The position numbers and the translations under genes were made by a program. A stretch of DNA of 64,000 nt. It comes from Planctomyces sp. Lineage in GTDB: Bacteria; Planctomycetota; Planctomycetia; Planctomycetales; Planctomycetaceae. Below are positions 45,905-55,509 of the stretch, in pieces (position 1 is the stretch's first letter; every line of letters begins with the position of its first letter). The DNA lies in assembly GCA_016795105.1 (NCBI GenBank), contig JAEUIH010000036.1, forward strand, positions 1-64,000. The letters are read 5' to 3'. The notes below the pieces were generated by a model that was not told where the DNA came from, did not search any database, and saw nothing but the letters and a program-made list of their open reading frames with translations.

Positions 45905-46822
45905 CTAAACGTTGTGGCGGAAGGCGGTTGGGGTCTCTCCGGTCTGTTTGAGGAAGACTCGACTGAAATAGGAGGGACTGGAGAACCCAAGTTGCTGACT
46001 GATCTGTTCAACCGTTAGTGACGGGTCATTCAGCAGTCGTTTGGCCTGCCAGATTTTCAACTGATTGAAGTAGGTCATAATTCCGCAGCCAAACGCATTG
46101 CGAAAACACTCCTTGGCGCGAGTTGGGCTGGTCGCAAGCTCCCTGGCGATCTCTGCGATACTCAACCGATCTTCGACGCGAGCAAGCAGCAATCGTCGAA
46201 TCTGTTGAGCCGCATCCTGCTCGCCAGACTCATTAACAGCAGTTCCTGACAGGCGTTCCTTGATGAGCCCTAAGAACAACAACAAAGCACCGGTGAGTGA
46301 AATTGGCTCCAGTGTTTTTTCCGCTGTCAGATGATCCGCGACCTGCCAGAACGCCTGATGCAGTTCCCGATCACCGGATGTGGTAAAACGATGCAATTGT
46401 TGCACCACCGACTGAAGTTCCTCGCAACAGGATTCCACATTGGCGGCGACGGGCCAGCGTCCGGGCTTTGCAGTATCCAGCAGCATACTTACTGTAGCGG
46501 CGGTGTGGCGACCTTCGTTCCGCCAGAAGTGACGGACTCCCGCTCCAATCACATAAAACACACCCGCATCCAGCACCATCTCACCTTCTGTTGAGCAGAA
46601 CGTCAGCGGACCGTGAAGGCACCCATGAATTGCAATACAGGGGTGAGAGTGCGGAGCAGTTACCGTTGCCGCCGGAAAATGGCCCGATGCAAAATTCAGA
46701 AACGGCCGCGGAGTCGGACGCATGTACGCAAGGTAACTCCGATCTTCAAGCAGCGGTGCCGAATCTGATTTCCGGATCGCCGTTGTCTGAAGTTGTTCGG
46801 CTCGTTCTTTTCCTGCGTTCAT
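45905..46822 (-). CDS. AraC family transcriptional regulator
   Basis: 305 residues. An N-terminal cupin-like sensor (about 50-120, with HSHPCIAIHGCLHGP) precedes a C-terminal AraC DNA-binding domain (about 210-302): RLSIAEIARELATSPTRAKECF, then SLTVEQISQQLGFSSPSYFSRVFLKQTGETPTAFR. It is divergent from the c-haem DUF1549/1553 gene and probably controls that operon. A ligand such as a sugar or aldehyde is likely but unknown. Confidence 0.9.
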   Translation of the reverse strand: MNAGKERAEQLQTTAIRKSDSAPLLEDRSYLAYMRPTPRPFLNFASGHFPAATVTAPHSHPCIAIHGCLHGPLTFCSTEGEMVLDAGVFYVIGAGVRHFWRNEGRHTAATVSMLLDTAKPGRWPVAANVESCCEELQSVVQQLHRFTTSGDRELHQAFWQVADHLTAEKTLEPISLTGALLLFLGLIKERLSGTAVNESGEQDAAQQIRRLLLARVEDRLSIAEIARELATSPTRAKECFRNAFGCGIMTYFNQLKIWQAKRLLNDPSLTVEQISQQLGFSSPSYFSRVFLKQTGETPTAFRHNV

Positions 46823-46906
46823 CCTGACACATTCAGTAAACCGTTTTTGGCAATTGGCAAAAAACCGTCGGCGGCATCATAAACAATTCATCTGGTTCTG
46901 CAGGTC

Positions 46907-46933
46907 AATGTTTTGTCCGATCCATGTTTTGTC
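46907..46933 (+). promoter_or_regulatory. direct repeat, possible AraC operator
   Basis: ATGTTTTGTCC occurs at 46907-46917 and 46923-46933, a 16-bp period. A second direct repeat TTGGCAA-TTGGCAA lies around 46845-46858. AraC-family proteins commonly bind such direct repeats; both lie between the regulator and the operon start. Confidence 0.45.
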
Positions 46934-46982
46934 CAAAAGGGACAGAAACTGGTCCGACTTTGCCTTTTGCCGGCGGACTCCA

Positions 46983-49781
46983 ATGCGTACCCTCATCAAC
47001 ATGAAAACGATCACACGGCTTTCGTATCGAATTCTCGCAACCGCTCTGACGTTCGTCAGCGTCGAATCTTTCGTTGCCTGCGCAGATGAAACGAAACCTG
47101 AGAGTTCGGGCGAATTGTCTTATGAAATGAGCATCAAACCGCTGCTCGAGCTGAAGTGCGTTCGTTGCCATGGCGCAGAAACAAGAAAAGCGGACCTGGA
47201 TCTGCAGACGATTTCAGGAATCTTCAAAGGTGGTGAATCCGGACCAGCAATTGTCCGCAGTAAGCCGGATGAAAGCCTGCTGCTTGAAAGAATTCACAGC
47301 GGCGAGATGCCACCGGAAGAAGAGGATCGACTGAGTGAACCTGAAATCAAACAAATTGAACTTTGGATATTGAATGGGGCTTTAACCGACGGCACGCCCC
47401 CACCGCAGACCGATACACCAGCAATACCAAGTCAGCACGATGTCATCCCGATTTTGCTGCGTCGATGTACCGCCTGTCATGGACGTCATCAGCAATTAGC
47501 GAATCTGGATCTTCGCAGCAAATCGACGATGTTGATCGGTGGGAAATCGGGGCCGGCGATCGTGCCCGGAAAACCGGACGACAGCCTGCTCATCAGGATG
47601 ATTCACTCTGGTCAGATGCCACCACTCGAACGTCTGGTCGAGGCCAGTGTAAAACCCATCGAACCGGCTGAGGTTGAGATACTGGCAGAGTGGATCGCTG
47701 CTGGTGCCCCTGAGATTCACATCGAGCCGGATGTAGCCACATCAAATGGAGACCCGCTTGTCAGTGATGACGACCGAAACTTCTGGGCGTTTCGCTCGCC
47801 TCAACGGGCACAGATTCCCGTCGTCCAGGACAAACATCGTGTTCGCAACGAAATTGATGCCTTCATCATACACAAGCTTGAAGCTGCGGGGTTGTCGCTG
47901 AATGCTGAGGCCGATCGCAGTACTCTCATTCGACGGGCAACCTTTGATCTGACGGGTCTGCCACCTGATCCTGCAGACGTCGCTTCGTTTCTGACCGACA
48001 ATGATCCTCGTGCCTACGAACTCCTCATTGACCGGCTGCTCGATTCGCCTCGCTACGGTGAACGATGGGGACGCTACTGGCTGGACCTCGCAGGATATGC
48101 GGATTCTGAAGGCAAACGAGAACAAGACCTGCCGCGACCTCACGCATGGAGATATCGCGACTACGTCATTCGGTCTTTCAACTCGGACAAACCGTTTGAT
48201 CGATTTCTGCTTGAGCAGATCGCTGGTGACGAGCTGGCGGATTATGAAAATGCGACTGAAATTACTCCTGAGATCTATGAGAACCTCGTAGCGACCGGAT
48301 TCCTGAGAATGACTCCGGATGCATCGTGGGCCAACATCACGGGTTATGTTCCGGATCGGCTCGATGTCATTGCAGATGAAATCGACGTACTTGGTTCAGC
48401 AGTCATGGGACTGACTCTGAAGTGCGCTCGTTGCCACACCCACAAATTTGATCCAATCCCCCATCGGGACTATTACAGACTGCTGGATGTCTTCAAGGGT
48501 GCGTACGACGAGCACGCATGGCTAAGACCCGATATCCGTCCGGGCATCGGACCGGTCTCGCAGGATGTCGTGGGCGGACGCCATTTGCCGTTCGTTACGA
48601 CCGCCGAACGGAAGGACTGGGAAAGTCATCAGGATCGTGTTCAACAGGAAGTCGCTGCTGCGAAGGCACGCAATGAATCTGCCGAACAAATTCGAGCACT
48701 CGAGGCCCGACTAAAGCCTGAACCCAGAGTACAGGCACTCTGGGATCGCGGTGATCCATCGCCCACGTATATTTATCGGCGCGGTGACTGGCTGAGTCCT
48801 GGCACATTGGTCGGTCCGGGCGTTCCATCAGTTCTGACAGATGGCCGTACACCGTTTGAAGTCACTCCCCCATGGCCGGGTGCGAAACAGACAGGCCGCC
48901 GACTTGCATTTGCAAGGTGGCTGATCCGGCCAGACCATCCGCTGACGGCCCGCGTTCAGGTCAACCATATCTGGAAGCATCATTTTGGGCGAGGTATCGT
49001 GGTCACACCTGGCAACTTTGGAAGAGCAGGAATGCCACCGACCCATCCCGAACTGCTCGACTGGCTTGCCTGTGAGTTTGTCGATCGCGGATGGAGCCTG
49101 AAGGAGATTCATCGTTTGATCATGACCAGTTCTGCATACCGGCAGAGCTCAACCGTGATACACGTCCATGAACAGGCAGATCCATCGAATTCCCTCCTTT
49201 CGCGAATGCCCATGACCCGTCTCGATGCGGAGTCACTTTATGATTCGCTGCTTCTGGTTGCTGGTCGCTTAGACGAAACACGATTCGGTCCGGCTGACAA
49301 TGTTGAATCACGTGCTGATGGACTGGTAACTCCGATCGCAACGGAACGAGGCTGGCGACGGTCAATCTACGTTCAACAGATGCGCAAGAAACTGCCAACG
49401 TATCTGGAAAGTTTTGACTTTCCACAGATGAATCCTAACTGTATCGAACGCCGCGACTCGATCGTCGCACCTCAGGCACTCCATTTGATGAACAATGGAA
49501 TGATCATGGAACTTGCTGATCACTTTGCGGCTCGTGTGATTCTTGAAACGGATCTCAACAGAGCAAAGCAGATCGAACGGGTTTACCAGATCGCGCTCAG
49601 CCGAGCACCTGATAAGGAAGAAATGCGGATCGGACTGGAGACGCTCAACAGGTTCCATACGGTCTGGAAGGATCAACTGAGTGTGAGTGGCTCGCCGGAT
49701 GAGGCAACACTTCAAGCGAAAGCACTGGCTGCGTATTGCCATGCGATCATGAATTCTGCATCGTTTATCTTCGTGGACTAG
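46983..49781 (+). CDS. c-type cytochrome DUF1549/DUF1553 protein
   Basis: 932 residues from the ATG at 46983 (ATG at 47001 also possible; the frame is open to 46854 but without a signal sequence). A signal peptide (about 12-34) is followed by two planctomycete-type c-haem domains with CVRCH (Cys59, Cys62, His63) and CTACH (Cys162, Cys165, His166). DUF1549 (about 280-500) contains a third CARCHTHK motif. DUF1553 (about 650-910) starts near GRRLAFARWLI and contains LKEIHRLIMTSSAYRQSS. These large secreted proteins are predicted to take part in oxidative polymer or sugar degradation; no activity is proven. It is the first gene of the operon, just before a DUF1501 partner (9 bp gap). Confidence 0.92.
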   Translation: MRTLINMKTITRLSYRILATALTFVSVESFVACADETKPESSGELSYEMSIKPLLELKCVRCHGAETRKADLDLQTISGIFKGGESGPAIVRSKPDESLLLERIHSGEMPPEEEDRLSEPEIKQIELWILNGALTDGTPPPQTDTPAIPSQHDVIPILLRRCTACHGRHQQLANLDLRSKSTMLIGGKSGPAIVPGKPDDSLLIRMIHSGQMPPLERLVEASVKPIEPAEVEILAEWIAAGAPEIHIEPDVATSNGDPLVSDDDRNFWAFRSPQRAQIPVVQDKHRVRNEIDAFIIHKLEAAGLSLNAEADRSTLIRRATFDLTGLPPDPADVASFLTDNDPRAYELLIDRLLDSPRYGERWGRYWLDLAGYADSEGKREQDLPRPHAWRYRDYVIRSFNSDKPFDRFLLEQIAGDELADYENATEITPEIYENLVATGFLRMTPDASWANITGYVPDRLDVIADEIDVLGSAVMGLTLKCARCHTHKFDPIPHRDYYRLLDVFKGAYDEHAWLRPDIRPGIGPVSQDVVGGRHLPFVTTAERKDWESHQDRVQQEVAAAKARNESAEQIRALEARLKPEPRVQALWDRGDPSPTYIYRRGDWLSPGTLVGPGVPSVLTDGRTPFEVTPPWPGAKQTGRRLAFARWLIRPDHPLTARVQVNHIWKHHFGRGIVVTPGNFGRAGMPPTHPELLDWLACEFVDRGWSLKEIHRLIMTSSAYRQSSTVIHVHEQADPSNSLLSRMPMTRLDAESLYDSLLLVAGRLDETRFGPADNVESRADGLVTPIATERGWRRSIYVQQMRKKLPTYLESFDFPQMNPNCIERRDSIVAPQALHLMNNGMIMELADHFAARVILETDLNRAKQIERVYQIALSRAPDKEEMRIGLETLNRFHTVWKDQLSVSGSPDEATLQAKALAAYCHAIMNSASFIFVD

Positions 49782-49790
49782 GGGGAAGCG

Positions 49791-51275
49791 ATGTCAGGTC
49801 GGAATGAATCCCAATGCAAATCCCGGTGTCAGACCATCAGCCGCCGCAGCTTACTCGGAAGTGTGTCCGGTGGATTGTATGGAGCTGCGCTGGCACAGTT
49901 GCTGGGAACGAACTGCCCTGCTGAAGAAACTGCAACACTGTCTGCCGGAAATGCGCCGCCCACAAACATGAATCCTCGACCGCCTCACGCAGAGCCGCGG
50001 GCGAAGTCAGTCATTCACCTGTTTATGAATGGCGGGCCAAGTCAGATGGATCTCTTTGATCCCAAGCCTGTACTGGATGCTCATCACGGCGAAAAATACT
50101 TCGACAGGATCGCGGGCGAAGTGGAGAGCCCGCAGTCCGCCGGTGCGCTGATGCGAAGCCAATACAAGTTTGCTCAGCATGGTCAATGCGGAATGTGGAT
50201 GTCAGATGCTTTGCCAAACCTGTCTCGACAGGTCGATGACATCGCAATGATCCGTTCAATGTATACGACAAACATCACGCACGAACCTGCGATTTACATT
50301 ATGCAGTCCGGCAAGATGAGTCCCGGACGGCCGACTCTCGGATCGTGGGTTGTTTATGGGCTGGGGTCGGAATGCCGGAATCTGCCCGCCTATGTCGTTC
50401 TGGATGACCCGCTGGGCCTGCCCGTCAACGGAGTGGAAAACTGGGAGGCCGGTTTTCTGTCGCCCATGTTTCAGGGAACCCGGTTCCGCTCAACCGGTAC
50501 TCCGGTTCTCAATCTTCGCGCTGACGTCGAACGCCCCGTCGACGTCGTCAACAGTGAACGTCAACTGATTGCAGAACTTGATGTTTTGCACCAGTCGCGA
50601 CGACCAGGTCAATCCGTCCTGGCAGCAAGAATCGCCAGCTATGAACTGGCGGCCAGGATGCAGATTTCGGCGAGTGAGGCTCTGGACCTTTCGCAGGAAA
50701 CACAAAGCACTCTCGACATGTATGGTATAGGTCGCGAGCCCACAGATTCTTATGGTCGTCGATGTCTGATGGCTCGTCGATTGATCGAACGGGGAGTTCG
50801 CTTCGTGCAGTTGTTCGTCAACGGGAATCTCTGGGATCATCACACGGGATTACTCGCTGGATTGAAAACATGCTGCGACCGAACGGATCTGCCTATCGCC
50901 GGACTGATTCGGGATCTGAAGCAACGTGGATTATTCGATTCGACTCTTGTTGCGTGGGGCAGCGAATTCGGAAGGCTGCCAATTGCTCAGCTCGCTGCAG
51001 ACCGGGACGATCGAAATGCGGGCCGCGACCACAACAAAAACGCGTTTAGTGTCTGGCTGGCGGGAGCCGGAATTCAGGGAGGAACGACGCATGGTGCTAC
51101 CGATGAACTTGGATTGCACTCAGTCGAAGATCGAGTCAGTGTGCCGGATTGGCATGCAACGGTCCTGCACTTGCTGGGGCTCGATCATCGTCAGTTGTTT
51201 GTTCTTGACAATGGGCTCAAAGAGAAGTTGACCGGAGTCGAAGAGGCTCGAATCGTAAAGGAGATTCTGAAATGA
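49791..51275 (+). CDS. DUF1501 protein, Tat-exported
   Basis: 494 residues. A twin-arginine type signal (SRRSLLGSVSGGLYGAALAQLL) precedes the alkaline-phosphatase/sulfatase-fold-like DUF1501 domain: FMNGGPSQMDLFDPK, then LMARRLIERGVRFVQLFVNG and LVAWGSEFGRLPIAQ. It is 9 bp from the DUF1549/1553 gene, the pairing seen across planctomycetes. Function unknown; a hydrolase role is suspected from the fold. The stop overlaps the next gene by 4 bp. Confidence 0.9.
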   Translation: MSGRNESQCKSRCQTISRRSLLGSVSGGLYGAALAQLLGTNCPAEETATLSAGNAPPTNMNPRPPHAEPRAKSVIHLFMNGGPSQMDLFDPKPVLDAHHGEKYFDRIAGEVESPQSAGALMRSQYKFAQHGQCGMWMSDALPNLSRQVDDIAMIRSMYTTNITHEPAIYIMQSGKMSPGRPTLGSWVVYGLGSECRNLPAYVVLDDPLGLPVNGVENWEAGFLSPMFQGTRFRSTGTPVLNLRADVERPVDVVNSERQLIAELDVLHQSRRPGQSVLAARIASYELAARMQISASEALDLSQETQSTLDMYGIGREPTDSYGRRCLMARRLIERGVRFVQLFVNGNLWDHHTGLLAGLKTCCDRTDLPIAGLIRDLKQRGLFDSTLVAWGSEFGRLPIAQLAADRDDRNAGRDHNKNAFSVWLAGAGIQGGTTHGATDELGLHSVEDRVSVPDWHATVLHLLGLDHRQLFVLDNGLKEKLTGVEEARIVKEILK

Positions 51276-52405
51276 CGGCCAGAGTAAATGATGGTGTCGT
51301 ACTCCGAGGAATGTCTGCGCTTGCGATCGTTGCTTTCAGTTGGATGAGTGTCAGCTCGCCTCTTAGCGTCAGCTCGTTTCTCAGAGCCAGCGAGCCAATG
51401 GCACTCATTGCCAGCTCTGACAATCCAATTGTGCCTGAAGGAAGCGTTCTCGAACTGATCTACACACGACAGGCCAGACTGAACAGCGGGCTGACCGAAG
51501 GCCCGGCAGTTGCACCGGATGGCAGCATCTATTTCACAGATATGCCTTTCGGTTCTGACAATGGCATGATTCTTCGTTTTGATCCCAAAACGCGCCAGAC
51601 AAGCGTGTTCACAGACAATTCGGGAAAATCGAACGGCCTCGCGTTCCTGAAAGACGGCTCGGCGATCTCCTGTGATGGAGCGGATGGAGGTGGCAGACGA
51701 CTGGTGCGATGGAATCTCTCTACGGGTGAAGGCACGACTCTCGTCGACCGCATTCAGGGTAAGCGATTCAATTCACCGAACGATCTTTGCGTCGATCTGA
51801 AGGGTCGCATCTACTTCACGGATCCTCGATACGGCGGAACCGAACCGCGTGACCTTGAGCATGAAGCCGTGTATCGCCTCGACCCCGACGGCACGGTTCT
51901 GGAAATCACTCGGGATGTTGAAAAACCGAACGGGATTGTTCTGAGTCCGGATCAGAGAACGCTGTATGTCGGCGATCACAACAATGGTGGCAACAGGCTG
52001 AAGCCGACGGATCCGGAACCCAAACGAGGAGCCATGAAAATCTACGCGTTTCCTCTGAACGCGGACGGACTTGTGGATGGTCCTCGTCGCACGCTGGTGG
52101 ATTTCGGTACTGAAAATGGGTGTGATGGAATGACGGTCGACTCGCAGGGTAACCTCTATGCCTCGTGCAGAAGCCTGAGCCGTCCTGGCATCAAAGTTGT
52201 CGACCCTTCAGGTCAGGAACTGGTGTTTGTAGAAACCGGACCCCGAAATCAGACGGGATTGTTTGATGACTGGAAGGGAATTCCCAGCAATGTTGAATTC
52301 GGCATCGGCGATGATTCTCATTCACTCTACATCACAATCGACAAGAGTCTGTATCGCCTTCGCGTGAAGACCAGCGGCTTTCATCCCCACCTGTCAGAAC
52401 GATAG
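51272..52405 (+). CDS. SMP-30/gluconolactonase-like protein
   Basis: 377 residues with an N-terminal hydrophobic signal (about 12-40). The six-bladed propeller of the SMP-30/gluconolactonase family is visible: NSGLTEGPAVAPDGSIYFTDMP (metal-ligand Glu), GKSNGLAFLKDGS, FNSPNDLCVDLKGRIYFTDPRYG, KPNGIVLSPDQRTLYVGDHN and NGCDGMTVDSQGNLY. Such enzymes hydrolyse sugar lactones. It overlaps the DUF1501 gene by 4 bp and belongs to the same operon. Confidence 0.88.
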   Translation: MTARVNDGVVLRGMSALAIVAFSWMSVSSPLSVSSFLRASEPMALIASSDNPIVPEGSVLELIYTRQARLNSGLTEGPAVAPDGSIYFTDMPFGSDNGMILRFDPKTRQTSVFTDNSGKSNGLAFLKDGSAISCDGADGGGRRLVRWNLSTGEGTTLVDRIQGKRFNSPNDLCVDLKGRIYFTDPRYGGTEPRDLEHEAVYRLDPDGTVLEITRDVEKPNGIVLSPDQRTLYVGDHNNGGNRLKPTDPEPKRGAMKIYAFPLNADGLVDGPRRTLVDFGTENGCDGMTVDSQGNLYASCRSLSRPGIKVVDPSGQELVFVETGPRNQTGLFDDWKGIPSNVEFGIGDDSHSLYITIDKSLYRLRVKTSGFHPHLSER

Positions 52406-52439
52406 ACCTCGACACCACTTGAACAGGAGAAGAGAAACC

Positions 52440-53462
52440 TTGGCTCCCATCATTGTCCCTGACAGCACAGGCAGTGTTGTCGGTATGCGCCGCTATGAAG
52501 CCAACGATCGCTGGGCACAACTGCCGAAGGATTTCAGTTGGCAGGAAGTTACAGCGGTCGCAACTGACTCACAGGATCGAGTGTTCGTCTTCAATCGGGG
52601 TGAGCATCCGGTGATTGTTTTTGATCGCGAAGGTCGATTTCTGCGTTCATGGGGCGAAGGCGTGTTCGCGCGTCCGCATGGCATCACCATTGGTCCGGAC
52701 GATATGGTCTATTGCACGGATGACCTCGATCACACCGTCCGCAAGTTTGCCCCCGACGGCACTTTGCTGATGACCCTCGGCACAAGCGGCGTGCCGTCAA
52801 ACACTGGCGCGACTAGTATCGATTTTCGGACAATCCAACACTCAGGCCCACCGTTCTACTTCCCGACAAATGTTGCACTAAATTCCGCGGGAGAGATTTA
52901 CGTTACGGATGGCTACGGCAATGCCCGAGTCCACAAATTCTCGCCCGACGGGAAACTCCTGATGTCCTGGGGCGAGCCGGGCACCGGTCCGGGACAGTTT
53001 CGAGTTCCGCACGGAATCGCCATCGATTCGCATGGGGCTGTCTTCGTGGCGGATCGCGAGAACAGTCGCATCCAGATTTTTGACGCGGACGGTAAGTTCA
53101 TCGACGAAAGGACGGATATCGCACGTCCCTGCCAGGTGGCGTTTGACAGTGCCGGCAATCTGTTCGTCGCCGAGCTCGGCTATCGTTCCGGTATGTGGCC
53201 GGGAACCTTTCCGCCGTCACCTGATGCGACCGGTGGCCGCGTCAGCATATTCGACCCTGCGGGGAAGATGGTTGCGCAATGGGGGGGAGGTGCCAATCCA
53301 ACGGCTCCAGGCGATTTCTTTGCACCGCACGATATCTGTGTCGATTCGCATGGAGACCTGTACGTCTCCGAAGTTGTGATGTCGGCCGGAGGCAATCGAG
53401 GTCTTGTATCACCGGATTGTCATAGTCTGCAGAAATTTAAACTCCTCGAAAGCCACCAATGA
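52440..53462 (+). CDS. NHL-repeat beta-propeller protein
   Basis: 340 residues from a TTG at 52440, preceded nine bases upstream by AGGAGA (52425-52430). An in-frame TTG at 52419 lies before that site and is less likely. NHL repeats: DSQDRVFVFNRGEHPVIVFD, GRFLRSWGEGVFARPHGIT, FAPDGTLLMTLG, FSPDGKLLMSWGEPGTGPGQFRVPHGIAIDSHGAVFVADREN. They resemble the propeller of peptidyl-glycine amidating lyase and of NHL ligand-binding proteins. Its exact role is unknown. The stop overlaps the next gene by 4 bp. Confidence 0.85.
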   Translation: MAPIIVPDSTGSVVGMRRYEANDRWAQLPKDFSWQEVTAVATDSQDRVFVFNRGEHPVIVFDREGRFLRSWGEGVFARPHGITIGPDDMVYCTDDLDHTVRKFAPDGTLLMTLGTSGVPSNTGATSIDFRTIQHSGPPFYFPTNVALNSAGEIYVTDGYGNARVHKFSPDGKLLMSWGEPGTGPGQFRVPHGIAIDSHGAVFVADRENSRIQIFDADGKFIDERTDIARPCQVAFDSAGNLFVAELGYRSGMWPGTFPPSPDATGGRVSIFDPAGKMVAQWGGGANPTAPGDFFAPHDICVDSHGDLYVSEVVMSAGGNRGLVSPDCHSLQKFKLLESHQ

Positions 53463-54271
53463 GTCGCATGGAAATCATTACTCGCGCAGATGGTCCTGCC
53501 ACGGCACAACTCGCTCCCGGCGTGGATGTGCGAATCATGGCGACCGGTTCGATGGGAGCCGTTGGCGTCACAACATCCCTTGCGACGTTTGGAACTGGTT
53601 CCGAACTGCCCTATCACCAGCATCCGTTCAGCGAAGTGATCGTTGTCATCTCCGGTGAAGCTCTTGTGATGGTTGAGGGGCGGCGATACACGCTGCGTCC
53701 GTTCGATGCGGTCCATATTCCCGCTGGTACACCACACGCCGTGCGGAATCCTTCGACAGAATGTCAGGCTGTTCTGCATTCGTCGTTTGCGTCGGAAACT
53801 CCGACTCGCGAATCGGTTTCCAACAGCTTTGCCGTCGTGGACTGTACTGAGACGACTCACCAGACTCCCGAAAGTCTGATCCGCTTTGGCGAGGCTCCTG
53901 TGTATGAACTTGCTCCGAAGGCCTATTTTAGAGACCTATTCGCTCGACGATTCGGGTCTCGCGGCCTGTGTGGCGGCTACGGCCTGTTTGAACCCGGTGC
54001 TTCTTTGCCCTGTCACTTCCATGCTTACGACGAATCGATCACGATCGTAACGGGTGAAGCCGTTTGTCAGGTCGCCGGGAAGGAATACCTGTTATCCGGC
54101 TGCGGTACTGCCTGTATCCCCAAAGGCCGACGACATCGATTTCTCAACCATTCGGACCGACCAATGGCGATGATCTGGGTTTATGCCGGCGACGAACCGG
54201 AACGCACGATTGTCGATGCGTGTTACTGCCAAAGTGGGGCGGCAGCAGACAACCAGACTTCCGAGGTCTGA
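53459..54271 (+). CDS. bicupin domain protein
   Basis: 270 residues with two cupin domains (about 35-110 and 175-245). Metal-binding histidines are visible as HQHPFSEV and HIPAGTPH in the first and HFHAYDES and PKGRRHRF in the second. Bicupins include dioxygenases and sugar-acid isomerases or ectoine-type enzymes. It is in the same operon as the propeller proteins and a dehydrogenase, so a carbohydrate role is plausible. Confidence 0.85.
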   Translation: MSRMEIITRADGPATAQLAPGVDVRIMATGSMGAVGVTTSLATFGTGSELPYHQHPFSEVIVVISGEALVMVEGRRYTLRPFDAVHIPAGTPHAVRNPSTECQAVLHSSFASETPTRESVSNSFAVVDCTETTHQTPESLIRFGEAPVYELAPKAYFRDLFARRFGSRGLCGGYGLFEPGASLPCHFHAYDESITIVTGEAVCQVAGKEYLLSGCGTACIPKGRRHRFLNHSDRPMAMIWVYAGDEPERTIVDACYCQSGAAADNQTSEV

Positions 54272-54331
54272 ACTCCGGGAAAATTGAATAGCGGCAATCA
54301 ACTTTAGGCAGACTCAATCAAGGATTTACTG

Positions 54332-55426
54332 ATGCGTGCATGGCGTTTTTATGGTTTCGGCGATTTTCGTCTGGACGAAGTTCCTGTGCCCGAACTTCGT
54401 CCGCGACATGTGCTGGTAGAACCACTATGCGTACAGCCCAGCGTCACGGAGGCACAGCTTGCATTCGGGATTCCGACACTTGCTTACGATCGAGTCAAAC
54501 GTCGACTTGAAGCGGAAGCTCCGATTCAGTTGTTCGGTCACGAATTCTGTGCTCGGATTATCGAAACCGGTCCGGGTGTGAGCCGATTCAAAGTCGGAGA
54601 TCGCATCGCTGCTCGCGCCAAACTTCCCTGCGAACAATGTGCGTTGTGTCGTTCTGAACGAAGCTATCTTTGCCGCAAAGGACCAGTCATTGGCTTCGAT
54701 CAGCCAGGCTGTTTCAGCGAAATTGCCCTGCTGCCGGAAATCGCTCTCGTCAAGGTCGATGACTGTATCTCGGACAGTGAAGGAGCCTGCCTGCAGTCTT
54801 TGAGTGACAGTATTGCGGCCGTTGAAACTGCCGGAATTCAAATCGGTGATTCCGTGGTGATCTACGGACAGGGCAGCATGGGGCTCGAGTGTCTGCAGGT
54901 TGCACGAATCAGCGGCGCTGGACGGATCATTACAGTGGATGTCCGCGATGAATCCTGTCGCGTCTCAAAGGAACTGGGAGCTGACCATGCGTTGAATGCA
55001 AGGAACTGCGATGTTGTTGCCACAATCCGCGATCTGACCGAAGGGAATGGGGCCAATATCGTCTTCGAGTGTGCCGGAGGAAGTGCGAAGCAGGGACTCG
55101 CGGGTACACAGACACTTCGACAAGCCATTGACTCTGTACAGTCCGGAGGCAAAATCATCGGTGTGTCCTGGTTCGGCGGTCCTCTGGAGCTCGATGTTGA
55201 TCTGCTGCGAGAACGCAGCCTGCGATATCTATTCCCCGATATCAGCACGCAAGCTCATCTCGAACACACGGTGCGGCTGGTGGCTTCCGGAAGAGTCCAG
55301 CTCAATTCTACGATTACTCATCGACTGAACGGGCTGGAAGCAGTTCCTCAGGCATTCGAAATCACTGCCAACAAAGGCAAATATCAGGCGATCAATCCGG
55401 CACAGGTTGTCCTGAATGCTGGCTGA
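54332..55426 (+). CDS. zinc-dependent alcohol dehydrogenase
   Basis: 364 residues of the medium-chain family. The catalytic Zn motif GHEFCARI appears at about 70-77, the structural Zn cysteines at CEQCALCRSERSYLC (about 107-121), and the NAD motif GQGSMG near 178-183 with DVRDESC after it. The usual first ligand motif is replaced by CVQPSVTEA. It would oxidise an alcohol, perhaps a sugar alcohol; the operon context supports carbohydrate metabolism. Confidence 0.9.
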   Translation: MRAWRFYGFGDFRLDEVPVPELRPRHVLVEPLCVQPSVTEAQLAFGIPTLAYDRVKRRLEAEAPIQLFGHEFCARIIETGPGVSRFKVGDRIAARAKLPCEQCALCRSERSYLCRKGPVIGFDQPGCFSEIALLPEIALVKVDDCISDSEGACLQSLSDSIAAVETAGIQIGDSVVIYGQGSMGLECLQVARISGAGRIITVDVRDESCRVSKELGADHALNARNCDVVATIRDLTEGNGANIVFECAGGSAKQGLAGTQTLRQAIDSVQSGGKIIGVSWFGGPLELDVDLLRERSLRYLFPDISTQAHLEHTVRLVASGRVQLNSTITHRLNGLEAVPQAFEITANKGKYQAINPAQVVLNAG

Positions 55427-55509
55427 TTTCGTTCTCGTTGAGCGTGGTGTTCTTCAGTGGATGTGTTGTGATTTTGAGCCGCGAGGCGCTGCAAACTCTG
55501 GAGTGAAGT